Part shown: positions 8,447-17,138 of the stretch, one piece after another
Numbering within the stretch: position 1 is the first letter of the stretch
Layout of the letters: each line of letters starts with the position of its first letter
From: Micromonospora sp. WMMA1947
GTDB taxonomy: Bacteria > Actinomycetota > Actinomycetes > Mycobacteriales > Micromonosporaceae
Assembly: GCF_027497355.1 (NCBI RefSeq)
Contig: NZ_CP114909.1
Coordinates: 3,553,001 to 3,617,000 of the forward strand
Direction: 5' to 3'
Length of the DNA: 64,000 nt
Made by a program: the position numbers and the translations under genes
The notes under the pieces: model-generated
Told to the model about the DNA's origin: nothing
The model's database searches: none
What the model saw: only the letters and a program-made list of their open reading frames with translations

Positions 8447-8530
8447 GGCGCCGACGATAGCGGCGCCCGGCGGCCTATCCTGGCTCCCCGGGTGCCGTCT
8501 TCCGGCCCCGGGCGTCGGCGAGGGGGAGCA

Positions 8531-11500
8531 GTGCTGGTCATCCACGGGTTGTGGCTGCCCGGCGCCGGGCTCGCCCTGTGGGCCGAGGACAGCACGCTCC
8601 CGGCCCGCGCGCCCCGCCGTCCCGGCCGCGTCCCGCGCGAGCGCCCGCACCCGTTCGCCGCCGACCACACCACGCTCGCCGCCGCGCTCGACGGCCTCCC
8701 CGGTGAGCCGATCTCCGTGCTGCTGAGCCTGCCGACCCGCGCCGGCTCGCCGCTGGACTCGCCGGAACTGGTCCGGGCCACCGTCGGGGAACCGGTCCGC
8801 GGCCCGGTCACCCGCGCCGGGTGGCGGGCGCCCGCCCTGGGGTACGCCCCGGACGACGCGTACGCGCTGCTGCGCGCGCCGATGCCGGGCCCGGTCGGGG
8901 CGAGCCTGCGGCACCTGTGCGAGCTGGCCGACTTCGCCGCCGACCTGGTCGTACGCGGCCGGTTGCTGCCCGGCGTGCTCGAGGCGTACCCCGGTGGTGT
9001 GCCCGGCGCAGGGTCGGCCGCGACCGGCGGGCGGACCTCGGCGCGGCGCTCACCGGTGGTTTCGGGGGCCGGGCGGCCGTTGCGGGCTGTGCGGGCGGAC
9101 GACGTGGCGACCGGGTGGGCGCTCTGGCGGCCGCTGCTCACCGGCACCGACGCGGGCTGGGCGCGCGACCTGGCGACGGCGTTGCCCCCGGCGGCCCGCG
9201 CCGGCCGGGAATGGCGGCCCGAGGTTTCGGCCGCGGCCATCGGCGGCGCGGCGATCGTCTCGGGGCCGGCTGATGCCCGGACGGGCGGCGGCGCCGGGCG
9301 CTCGCCGGGAGGGAGTGCACCGCGAAGCGGGCCGAGCGGTCCGGCGGACGACGCGTGGGCCGGGCGGGCCGACGACATCGGGGCCGGTGAGCTGGTCGCG
9401 GAGGCGCTCGACGGGCTCGTCGACGCCGCCGCCCGGGTGGCGCTGGGCGACACCCGGCTGCACCGGGGGATGCGCCCCGTCGGCGCGGTGCCGCGCTGGC
9501 TGGCCGCGCTCACCGGACCGGAGCGCGCCTTCCCGGCCGAGCCGGACGCGCTGGCGACGCTGCGCGACGAACTGGACGCCTGGCAGCGCGACGCGGCGGG
9601 CGGCGCGGTACGGGCCACGTTCCGCCTGGTCGAGCCGGCCGTCGACCCGGTCGCCGAACTGGTCGAGGACGCCGTCTGGCGGGTCGAGTTCGGCCTGCAC
9701 CCGGCCGACGAGCCGGGACTCGTGGTCGACGCCGCGCACATCTGGCAGCGGCCCGCACCGGCGCTCGCCGCCCGGGGCGTGGAGCCGCAGGAGACGCTCC
9801 TGGCCGAGCTGGGCCGGGCCAGCCGGCTGTGGCCCGAGGTGGACGCCGCGCTGCGCACCGCCGCGCCCGAGGGCATGGAGCTGGACGCCGAGGGCGCACA
9901 CCGGTTCCTGCGCGAGGGCGCGCCCGTGCTGCACGCGGCCGGGTTCGGGGTGCTGCTGCCGTCCTGGTGGCGGCGCTCCTCGTCCCGGCTCGGCGCGCGG
10001 CTGCGGGCGCGCAGCCGTACCGCGCCCGGTGCGGTGGCCACCACCGCCGGGAAGCTGGGTCTGGACGCGCTCGTCGACTACCGCTGGGAGCTGGCGCTCG
10101 GCGACCAGCCGCTGACCGCCGAGGAACTGGCGTCGCTGGCCGACCTGAAGTCGCCCCTGGTCCGGCTGCGCGGCCGGTGGGTCGAGCTGGACCCGCAGCG
10201 GCTGGAGGCCGGGCTGAAGCTGCTGCGCTCCTCCGGCGAGCTGACCGTGGCCGACCTGCTCCGGATGGGACTGTCCGGTGACGACAGCGCCGGTGAACTG
10301 CCGGTGCTGGACGTGGTCGCCGACGGGGCACTGGGCGAACTGCTCGCCGGTGAGGCGGAGCGGCGGCTCACCCCGGCCGACCCGCCGCCGGGCTTCACCG
10401 GGACGCTGCGGCCGTACCAGCGGCGCGGGCTGGCCTGGCTGGCGTTCCTCCAGTCGCTCGGGCTCGGCGGGATCCTCGCCGACGACATGGGCCTGGGCAA
10501 GACCGTGCAACTGCTCGCGCTGCTCGCCGGCGACCCGCCGGAAGCCGGGCCCACGCTGCTGGTCTGCCCGATGTCGCTCGTCGGCAACTGGCAGCGCGAG
10601 GCGGCGAAGTTCGCGCCCGGGCTGCGGGTGCACGTGCACCACGGCGCCGAGCGCGCCCGGGGCGAGGGCTTCGCCACCGCGGTGGGGGAGGCGGACCTGG
10701 TGCTCACCACGTACTCGGTGGCGGCCCGGGACGCGTTCGAGCTGGCCGGCGTCGACTGGCACCGGGTGGTGGTGGACGAGGCGCAGGCGATCAAGAACGC
10801 CGCCACCCGGCAGGCCGAGGCGGTCCGGTCACTGCCAGCGCGGCACCGGGTTGCGGTCACCGGTACGCCGGTGGAGAACCGGCTCGCCGACCTCTGGTCG
10901 ATCATGCAGTTCGCGAATCCGGGGCTGCTCGGACCGGCCGCGACGTTCCGCAAGCGCTTCGCCGAACCGATCGAGCGGCACGGCGACGCCGAGGTCGCCG
11001 AGCGGCTGCGCCGGATCACCGGCCCGTTCGTGCTGCGCCGCCTCAAGACCGACCCGACGATCATCACCGACCTGCCGGAGAAGCTGGAGATGGAGGTGGT
11101 CTGCAACCTCACCGCCGAGCAGGCCGCGCTCTACCAGGCCGTGGTGGACGACATGATGGCGAAGATCGAGTCCAGCGACGGGATCGAGCGGCGCGGACTG
11201 GTGCTGGCCACCATGACCCGGCTCAAGCAGGTCTGCAACCACCCCGCCCAGCTACTGCACGACGGATCCGCGCTGGACGGCCGGTCCGGCAAGCTGGAAC
11301 GCCTCGACGAGATCGTCGACGAGGTGCTCGCGGCGGAGGAGAAGGCGCTGCTGTTCACCCAGTACGCCGAGTTCGGCGGCATGCTGCGCGGGCACCTGTC
11401 GGCGCGTACGGGCCGGGAGGTGCTGCTGTTGCACGGCGGCGTCGGCAAGGCCGAACGGGACGCCATGGTGACCCGGTTCCAGACGCCGCAGGGGCCGCCG

Positions 11501-11824
11501 CTGTTCGTCCTGTCGCTCAAGGCCGGCGGCACCGGGCTGACCCTGACCGCCGCCAACCACGTGGTGCACGTGGACCGGTGGTGGAACCCGGCCGTCGAGG
11601 ACCAGGCCACCGACCGGGCGTTCCGCATCGGACAGCGCCGCCGCGTGCAGGTACGCAAGTTCGTCTGCGCCGGCACCGTCGAGGAGAAGGTGGCCGCGAT
11701 GATCGCCGACAAGCGCAGCCTCGCCCGGTCGGTGGTGGGCAGCGGCGAGCAGTGGGTCACCGAACTGTCCACCGAGACGCTGCGCGACCTGTTCACCCTG
11801 GAGTCCGGGGCGGTGGTCGAGTGA
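8531..11824 (+). CDS. SNF2-family DNA-dependent ATPase/helicase (HelZ-like)
   Basis: A 1097-residue protein. The N-terminal 600 residues include the SNF2-associated region typical of actinobacterial members; the C-terminal half is a full SNF2 motor: Walker A DDMGLGKT (about 653), DEAQ box VVDEAQAIKN (about 748), motif III TGTPVENRLADLWS (about 778), and motifs V-VI GGTGLTLTAANHVVHVDRWWNP...DRAFRIGQRR (about 998-1037). Residues about 245-285 form a low-complexity G/A/S linker. GTG 8531 follows AGGGGGAG. The stop overlaps the start of the SWIM gene by 4 bp, so the two are translationally coupled and probably act together on DNA, in repair, remodelling or defence. Confidence 0.93.
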   Translation: MLVIHGLWLPGAGLALWAEDSTLPARAPRRPGRVPRERPHPFAADHTTLAAALDGLPGEPISVLLSLPTRAGSPLDSPELVRATVGEPVRGPVTRAGWRAPALGYAPDDAYALLRAPMPGPVGASLRHLCELADFAADLVVRGRLLPGVLEAYPGGVPGAGSAATGGRTSARRSPVVSGAGRPLRAVRADDVATGWALWRPLLTGTDAGWARDLATALPPAARAGREWRPEVSAAAIGGAAIVSGPADARTGGGAGRSPGGSAPRSGPSGPADDAWAGRADDIGAGELVAEALDGLVDAAARVALGDTRLHRGMRPVGAVPRWLAALTGPERAFPAEPDALATLRDELDAWQRDAAGGAVRATFRLVEPAVDPVAELVEDAVWRVEFGLHPADEPGLVVDAAHIWQRPAPALAARGVEPQETLLAELGRASRLWPEVDAALRTAAPEGMELDAEGAHRFLREGAPVLHAAGFGVLLPSWWRRSSSRLGARLRARSRTAPGAVATTAGKLGLDALVDYRWELALGDQPLTAEELASLADLKSPLVRLRGRWVELDPQRLEAGLKLLRSSGELTVADLLRMGLSGDDSAGELPVLDVVADGALGELLAGEAERRLTPADPPPGFTGTLRPYQRRGLAWLAFLQSLGLGGILADDMGLGKTVQLLALLAGDPPEAGPTLLVCPMSLVGNWQREAAKFAPGLRVHVHHGAERARGEGFATAVGEADLVLTTYSVAARDAFELAGVDWHRVVVDEAQAIKNAATRQAEAVRSLPARHRVAVTGTPVENRLADLWSIMQFANPGLLGPAATFRKRFAEPIERHGDAEVAERLRRITGPFVLRRLKTDPTIITDLPEKLEMEVVCNLTAEQAALYQAVVDDMMAKIESSDGIERRGLVLATMTRLKQVCNHPAQLLHDGSALDGRSGKLERLDEIVDEVLAAEEKALLFTQYAEFGGMLRGHLSARTGREVLLLHGGVGKAERDAMVTRFQTPQGPPLFVLSLKAGGTGLTLTAANHVVHVDRWWNPAVEDQATDRAFRIGQRRRVQVRKFVCAGTVEEKVAAMIADKRSLARSVVGSGEQWVTELSTETLRDLFTLESGAVVE

Positions 11825-12945
11825 GCCCCGGTTTTGACGAGTACGGTCCGCCGCTGCGGGTCGAGGGCGGGTTGCGGGCACGCAGCACCCGGGGTGCGAT
11901 CGGGCAGTCCTGGTGGTCCCGGCGGTTCGTGGAGGTGCTGGAGTCGTTCGCGCTCGGCTCCCGGCTCACCCGTGGCCGGGCGTACGCGCGCCGGGGCCAG
12001 GTGCTCCGGCTGGACGTGTCGCCGGGTGAGGTCACCGCCGAGGTGCAGGGCTCCCGGCCACGGCCCTACCCGGTGCGGATCGGGCTGGCCGCGTACCCGG
12101 AGAAGACGTGGCGGCGGATCGAGGCCGAGCTGGCCGGGCAGGCCTTCTTCAGCGCCCGGCTGCTCGCCGGTGACCTGCCGGCCGAACTGGAGGAGCTGTT
12201 CACCGACGCGGGCGCGCCGCTGTTCCCGGCCGAGATCGACGAACTCGACCAGCGGTGCGGCTGCCCCGACTTCGCGGTGCCGTGCAAACACCTGGCGGCC
12301 ACGTTCTACCTGCTCGCCGAGGCGTTCGACGCCGACCCGTTCCACCTGCTGCACTGGCGTGGCCGGTCCCGCGCCGAACTGCTGGACCGGCTGCGTACGC
12401 TCCGCGGCGCCGACGCCCGGAGCGCTGACGCTCGGGGCGCGGGCGGAGGCGGCGGTGCGGGCAGAACCGGCGGTGCGGGCGGCACGAGCGGCACCGGCGG
12501 CGCGTGCGCAACCGGTGGTGCGGGCGCAACCGGCGGCATGGGCCGAACCGGCGACGTGGGCCGAACCGGCGACGTGGGCCGAACCGGCGGTGTGGGCCGA
12601 ACCGGCGGCGCGGGAGCGGGACCGGTTCCGGGTGCCCGGCCGGAGCCGGCCGCGTCGAGCGCGGTGCCGGTGGTCGGCGCGGCGCGTGCCCTGGCCGGGT
12701 TGCCGGCGGTGGAGCCGGACGACGAGCTGGACCGGTTCTGGCTGGCGCCGGTGGCGTTGCCGGACCGGCCGCCCACGCTCGCCACCGGCCCGGAGCTGCT
12801 GCTGCGCCAGCTCGGGCCACCCGGGGCCGCAGTCGGCGGGCCGGGCCTGGCCGAGCGGCTGCGCCGGGCGTACCGGGAGTTCGCTGGCGGCGAAGCCGCC
12901 TCCCCCAGGGAGTTCAGCGGCGGCGAAGCCGCGGGCGAGCGTTAA
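11821..12945 (+). CDS. SWIM zinc-finger protein partner of SNF2 ATPase
   Basis: A 374-residue protein starting at GTG 11821 inside a GTGA overlap with the helicase stop. The SWIM zinc finger is CGCPDFAVPCKH (residues about 146-157; CxC-xn-CxH). Before it is the usual SWIM-partner N-terminal domain beginning GQSWWSRRFVEVLESF. Residues about 205-270 are a Gly/Arg/Thr-rich linker encoded in part by four 18-bp tandem repeats, a likely site of length variation. The C-terminal part resembles helical regions of related partners. SWIM domains bind DNA or protein. The TAA stop lies within an intergenic palindrome. Confidence 0.88.
   Translation: MSPGFDEYGPPLRVEGGLRARSTRGAIGQSWWSRRFVEVLESFALGSRLTRGRAYARRGQVLRLDVSPGEVTAEVQGSRPRPYPVRIGLAAYPEKTWRRIEAELAGQAFFSARLLAGDLPAELEELFTDAGAPLFPAEIDELDQRCGCPDFAVPCKHLAATFYLLAEAFDADPFHLLHWRGRSRAELLDRLRTLRGADARSADARGAGGGGGAGRTGGAGGTSGTGGACATGGAGATGGMGRTGDVGRTGDVGRTGGVGRTGGAGAGPVPGARPEPAASSAVPVVGAARALAGLPAVEPDDELDRFWLAPVALPDRPPTLATGPELLLRQLGPPGAAVGGPGLAERLRRAYREFAGGEAASPREFSGGEAAGER
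12540..12611 (+). repeat. Four in-frame 18-bp tandem repeats
   Basis: Unit GGGCCGAACCGGCGACGT occurs four times (12540, 12558, 12576, 12594); units 1 and 2 are identical, and 3 and 4 differ at a few bases near the end. Each encodes six residues of the type GRTG(D/G)V. Frame is preserved, so slippage would change linker length without inactivating the SWIM protein. Confidence 0.9.
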
Positions 12946-12994
12946 GAGGGGGCCCTTCCTCTACCGAATGCGTTAAGAAGGGGCCCTTCCTTAC
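12940..12994. repeat. Paired GGGCCC palindromes between convergent genes, copy 1
   Basis: Two units, CGTTAAGAGGGGGCCCTTCC and CGTTAAGAAGGGGCCCTTCC, 31 bp apart centre to centre. The first TTAA contains the TAA stop (12943-12945) of the SWIM gene. The DUF3040 gene ends 3 bp beyond the second unit. Related pairs are at 28031-28085 and 43994-44050, also between convergent genes. Probable bidirectional terminator. Confidence 0.7.
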
Positions 12995-12996
12995 AC

Positions 12997-13254
12997 CTAA
13001 AGGAGGCGGCGGCGAAAACGCCACATCACTGCGGCGTTGGCGACGAGCACCACCGCGCAGATCGCCCCGGCCAGCCGTCCGACGAGCACTGTCATCGCCG
13101 GCAGCGAGGCCCACAGCACGATCGTCAACAGCATCATGTACCGGCCCCGGCGGCCCTTGATCCGGCTGTCCAGCCGGGCGAAGAACCGTGGATCACTCTC
13201 CCGCAGTTGACGGGTGATGAGTTCGAACCTGCGCTGATCCTCTTGGCTGAGCAT
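12997..13254 (-). CDS. DUF3040 small membrane protein
   Basis: An 85-residue protein with the DUF3040 N-terminus (LSQEDQRRFELITRQLRESDPRF), a basic RIKGRRGRY loop and two short hydrophobic segments (about residues 40-58 and 60-75), ending in RRRLL. DUF3040 proteins are widespread small actinobacterial membrane proteins of unknown function. ATG 13254. It is convergent with the SWIM gene. Confidence 0.85.
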   Translation of the reverse strand: MLSQEDQRRFELITRQLRESDPRFFARLDSRIKGRRGRYMMLLTIVLWASLPAMTVLVGRLAGAICAVVLVANAAVMWRFRRRLL

Positions 13255-13701
13255 GGCGGTGCCTTCCCCTCACGGCTTCAGCGGTTCGGCGGCATACCCG
13301 GATCGGAGGGCGGTCACGCGCCGCTGCTGCTGCTGTTTCGGCGGACCGGACGGGCGGGACGACGTTCTCAGCGCAGGCTTATCCGTACCTTAAGTTTTGG
13401 TGAGGCGGTGAACGCCCCCGGCGGCGTCGCCGGGGGGCGAAACCTCGCATCCGGGCGGTGTGCGCCCGGGTCGGCCCTGCTCCGGAGGCCGCCGCGTCCC
13501 CGCCGCCGCGACGGGCCCTCCCCGGCGGGCTTGAGCACCGTCTTAAGTGCGCTCACGAGCGCGTCCGACGCGTCTTGAGCGGCCGGGGCGGCATGGCTAC
13601 TTTCCCGTAGGCAACTTCTCCGGCAACCGTCGCCGCCCCTGCGCTCACCCGACCCCCCGGGTGGCAGGCGTGCCGGCGCTCGAAGAAAACGGGATAGGTA
13701 C
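13255..13701. other. 447-bp control region upstream of the DUF1800 operon
   Basis: No convincing gene. It holds a strong GC hairpin (GCCCCCGGC / GCCGGGGGGC, about 13413-13437), the best promoter match at 13575-13603, and a leader of roughly 90 nt before the DUF1800 start. A second TTGAGC at 13530-13535 has no good -10. It must contain the promoters of both divergent transcripts. Confidence 0.6.
13575..13603 (+). promoter_or_regulatory. Candidate sigma-70-type promoter of the DUF1800-apbE operon
   Basis: TTGAGC (13575-13580), a 17-bp spacer and TACTTT (13598-13603) fit a vegetative promoter, about 90 nt before ATG 13702. Inference from match and position only. Confidence 0.35.
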
Positions 13702-15750
13702 ATGGCCGACCTGAACGTGCCACCGCGTCGTCCCCGGGACGACCGCGGCTGGGACGGATACCAGCACCCCCATCCGGACGGGTACCGCGACCCGCACGCC
13801 GCGCCGCACCCCGGCGCCCACCCCGCTCAGGGCCCGCAGTGGGTCGGGCCGAACGGCTTCGCCCCCGCCACGCCGGCCCCCGCCGGCTACCCCCAGCCCG
13901 GTGGCTACGCCCAGCCCGCCGGCGGGTACGGCCCGCCGCCCGGCGGCGGACTGCCCGACCTGGACGACGACGGCGAGGAGGCCCCGAAGCGGGGCCGGCG
14001 CCGGGCGCTCGCCACCCTCGGCGGCGCCGTGGTGGTCGCCGGTGGCGCCGCCCTGGCCATGTCCCCGCAGGTGCGCGGTCTGTTCAGTGACGCCCCGGCC
14101 GGTGACGCCACCGGCACGGTGACCACCGACGGCAACGCGGCCCGGCCCAGCGGCCAGCAGCCCAGCACGGTACGCACCTACACCGAGCAGAACGAGAGCT
14201 ACATGGGCTCCCGGGCCGGCGAGGCGCTCAAGCGCAACGCGCCGTCCGGTGGCCGGCTCTACGGCAGCCCGGCGGAAGCCGCCGCGGCGACCAAGGTGAC
14301 GGTCAAGACCGTGCTCGCCAAGGACCCGATCCGGCACCTGCTGACCCGGACCACCTTCGGTCCGACGCAGAAGATGATGGCGGAGGTCAAGCGCGTCGGC
14401 ATCGACGACTGGCTGCGTGAGCAGCTCCAGCCGGAGAAGATCGCCCCGACCAAGGCCGAGCTGAAGCTGAGCGAGCTGCAGTCGCTCAAGCTCAGCCCGA
14501 CGCAGCTTCGCGACCAGCGCGAGCAGCTCAACGAGAAGGGCGTCGACCCGGCCCGGGAGACGGTGGATGCCACCATCGCCCGGCAGATCTGGTCCGACCG
14601 CCAGCTGTTCGAGGTGATGGTCGACTTCTGGAACGACTTCCTGCACGTCGCCGCCGACTTCGACGGCGGGGAGAACTACCGCAACGCGTTCGACCGGGAC
14701 GTCATCCGCAAGCACGCGCTCGGCAGCTACCCGGAGATGCTCGTCGCCGCGAACAAGCACCCGGCGCTGCTGCTCTACCTGAACCAGGTCGACTCGCGTA
14801 AGGACGCGGTCAACGAGAACCTGGCCCGGGAGAACCTGGAGCTGTACTCGGTCGGCGTCGACGGCGGCTACACCGAGAAGGACGTCCGCCAGGCCGCGCT
14901 GCTCCAGACCGGACGCGGTGTCGCCGACGGCAAGTACAAGTTCTTCGCCGAGCGGCACTACCTCGGCAAGGTGAAGATCCTCGGGTTCAGCCACGCCAAC
15001 AACTCCGACGACCCGGTGGCTGCCGACAAGGTCATCGACTCGTACATCCGCTACATCGCGATGCACCCGTCGACCGCGCGGTACGTGGCACAGAACCTCG
15101 CCACCCGCTTCGTCTCCGACACCCCGCCGAAGTCCGTGGTGGACCGGCTCGCCAAGGCTTACACCACGAACAAGGGCCAGATCCGGCCGGTGCTGGCGAC
15201 GCTGTTCAGCTCCTCGGAGTTCTGGGCCGCGGTCGGGCAGAAGGTTCGCCGCCCGATGGAGTACCTGGTCGCCACGTACCGGGCACTCGGCGTCTCGCCG
15301 GACGCGGCGCCGGACTACTCCGGCGACAACCGGCGTACCCCGTTCGCGCAGGGCCTGCGGCAGATCCAGGACAAGATGCGCGAACTCGGCCAGTACCCGA
15401 TGGGCAAGCCCACCCCGGACGGCTACGCCGACGTCTTCCTGGCCTGGACCTCCGCCGGCACCATGATCGACGGCTGGAACGAGGCCGGCGACCTGCTCGC
15501 CGGCTACCGCAAGCAGTTCACCTTCGTCAAGCCGGAGAAGCTGGTGGCGAAGCCGCCGGCCACCGCCGGGGCGTACGTGGACGCGCTCGCCCAGCGGCTG
15601 GTGCAGCAGAAGCTCAGCGCCAAGGAGAAGAAGCTCGTGCTCGCCGTGGCCGGTGTGTCCGAGACCGCCAAGGTCGACGCCACCTTCAACGGGGCCATCG
15701 CCGCTGTCGCGCGGACGATCCTCGCGTCCCCCCAGCACCACCTCCGGTGA
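13702..15750 (+). CDS. DUF1800-domain exported protein
   Basis: A 682-residue protein. Residues 1-95 are an unusual hydrophilic Pro/Gly/Tyr/His-rich tail; residues about 96-120 form a basic, twin-arginine-like hydrophobic segment (KRGRRRALATLGG...), so the rest is probably exported or membrane-anchored. The DUF1800 domain (about 200-660) has the family features RHLLTRTTFGPT, MVDFWNDFLHV, NENLARENLELYSVG and SSEFW. Its biochemical role is unknown; it is nearly always encoded beside a DUF1501 protein, as here. First gene of a five-gene operon; its TGA overlaps GTG 15747 of the next gene. Confidence 0.9.
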   Translation: MADLNVPPRRPRDDRGWDGYQHPHPDGYRDPHAAPHPGAHPAQGPQWVGPNGFAPATPAPAGYPQPGGYAQPAGGYGPPPGGGLPDLDDDGEEAPKRGRRRALATLGGAVVVAGGAALAMSPQVRGLFSDAPAGDATGTVTTDGNAARPSGQQPSTVRTYTEQNESYMGSRAGEALKRNAPSGGRLYGSPAEAAAATKVTVKTVLAKDPIRHLLTRTTFGPTQKMMAEVKRVGIDDWLREQLQPEKIAPTKAELKLSELQSLKLSPTQLRDQREQLNEKGVDPARETVDATIARQIWSDRQLFEVMVDFWNDFLHVAADFDGGENYRNAFDRDVIRKHALGSYPEMLVAANKHPALLLYLNQVDSRKDAVNENLARENLELYSVGVDGGYTEKDVRQAALLQTGRGVADGKYKFFAERHYLGKVKILGFSHANNSDDPVAADKVIDSYIRYIAMHPSTARYVAQNLATRFVSDTPPKSVVDRLAKAYTTNKGQIRPVLATLFSSSEFWAAVGQKVRRPMEYLVATYRALGVSPDAAPDYSGDNRRTPFAQGLRQIQDKMRELGQYPMGKPTPDGYADVFLAWTSAGTMIDGWNEAGDLLAGYRKQFTFVKPEKLVAKPPATAGAYVDALAQRLVQQKLSAKEKKLVLAVAGVSETAKVDATFNGAIAAVARTILASPQHHLR

Positions 15751-17138
15751 GGCATTCGATGGAGATGACCGTGAACCCGTACCCCCTGCACCCCGAGTGC
15801 CCCGACCTGCGGCGGCTGGCCGACAACCCGGCCGAGGCGCTGCTGCGCGCGGAGGCGGACATCGTCGCGGCCGAGAACGCGGCCGAGGCCGACCGGTACC
15901 GCCGGCTGGAGGAGATCGAGGAGGCGCAGCAGGACGGCCGGGGCGTCACCCGGCGTACCTTCGTCGCCGGCGCCGCCGCGACCGCGACCGCGCTCGCGAC
16001 GGCGCAGTTCGTCACCACCTCGGCGTCGTTCGCCGCGACCAAGACCGGCACGCTGATCCACGTCTTCCTCTACGGCGGGCTGGACGGGCTGAGCCTGGTC
16101 GCCCCCGCCGACGACCCGGTGCTCGCCAAGGCGCGCCCGGACCTGCTGCTCGGTAACGACTCGCTGGCGCTGGCCCGCGGCTTCAAGCTCACCAGCGCGT
16201 TCGCGCCGCTGGACAAGTGGCTCAAGGCCGGGCAGCTCGGCTTCGTGCCGGCCGTGTCCGACCCGCGCCTGTCGCGCAGCCACTTCCAGGCCGCCGACGC
16301 GTGCAACCTGGGCGGCCTGCCGGGCGAGACCGGCGGCCGGGGCTGGCTGGACAGCCTGGTCGACTCGCTGGGCAAGGGCACCGCGTTCCGCAGCGTCGGC
16401 ATCGGCAGCACGCTGCCCCGCTCGCTGGTCGGCGTGAACGGCGCGATCTCCCTCAACAGCGTCGGCGACCTGCGGCTCAACGGCGCCGACAAGTACCGCG
16501 CGGCCACCGAGAAGGCCATCCGTGGCCTGTTCACCGGCATCAACCACCCGGTCGAGGAGGCGGTGCAGGAGGGCATGGGCGCGCTCGCCACCGCGCAGAA
16601 GCTCGCCGCCAAGCCGTACGCCGCCGCCGAGGGCGTCCAGTACCAGGGCGTCGGGAACGCGTTCAAGCAGCTCGCACAGCTCATCAAGGGCGGCGCGAAC
16701 GTGCGGGTGGCCACCGTCGGCATGGGTGGCTACGACACGCACGAGAACCAGGGCACCCGCGAGGGCGGCCAGCTCTGGCGGCGACTCAACGAACTGGCGA
16801 ACGCGATGGCCGCGTTCTTCACCGACCTGGGCGACCAGGCGGCGGACGTGACCATCATGGTGTCCAGCGAGTTCGGCCGGCGGGTCGGCTCGAACGGTGG
16901 CGGCACCGACCACGGGCACGGCGGTGTGGTCACCGTGCTGTCCGGCCGCAAGCTCGCCGGCTCGCTGCTCGGCACCTGGAACGGGCTGGACAAGCTGGAC
17001 AGCGGCGACGTGCCGGAATACAACAACATGTTCAACGTCTACGGATCCGTCGCGCAGGGCCGCTTCGGCCTGACCACCGCCCAGGTGGACAAGGTCTTCC
17101 CCCGGCAGAAGTTCACCCCGGTCAAGATCTACGCGTGA
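15747..17138 (+). CDS. DUF1501 Tat-exported protein
   Basis: A protein of about 463 residues from the GTG in the GTGA overlap (ATG 15759 or 15765 are alternatives). A twin-arginine signal (TRRTFVAGAAATATALATAQF, RR at 69-70) follows an unusually long N-terminal region, so it is probably folded, perhaps with cofactor, before export. The DUF1501 domain shows YGGLDGLSLVAP, SRSHFQAAD, GGYDTHENQ and MVSSEFGRR...DHGHGG, an alkaline-phosphatase-like metal-site pattern. The function of the DUF1800/DUF1501 pair is not established. Stop overlaps the start of the reductase gene. Confidence 0.9.
   Translation: MRHSMEMTVNPYPLHPECPDLRRLADNPAEALLRAEADIVAAENAAEADRYRRLEEIEEAQQDGRGVTRRTFVAGAAATATALATAQFVTTSASFAATKTGTLIHVFLYGGLDGLSLVAPADDPVLAKARPDLLLGNDSLALARGFKLTSAFAPLDKWLKAGQLGFVPAVSDPRLSRSHFQAADACNLGGLPGETGGRGWLDSLVDSLGKGTAFRSVGIGSTLPRSLVGVNGAISLNSVGDLRLNGADKYRAATEKAIRGLFTGINHPVEEAVQEGMGALATAQKLAAKPYAAAEGVQYQGVGNAFKQLAQLIKGGANVRVATVGMGGYDTHENQGTREGGQLWRRLNELANAMAAFFTDLGDQAADVTIMVSSEFGRRVGSNGGGTDHGHGGVVTVLSGRKLAGSLLGTWNGLDKLDSGDVPEYNNMFNVYGSVAQGRFGLTTAQVDKVFPRQKFTPVKIYA

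Noticed and set aside
7628..8530. Upstream extension of the SNF2 reading frame.
   Set aside because: It overlaps the divergent PfkB-type kinase gene and is Arg/Gly-rich; GTG 8531 has a good RBS.
8531..12945. DISARM-type or other named defence system with an SNF2 helicase.
   Set aside because: No methyltransferase, PLD or DUF1998 partner is present; only the SWIM gene is linked.
13645..15741. A 698-codon open frame antisense to the DUF1800 gene.
   Set aside because: Shadow frame; Val/Arg/Asp-rich composition and no recognisable motif.
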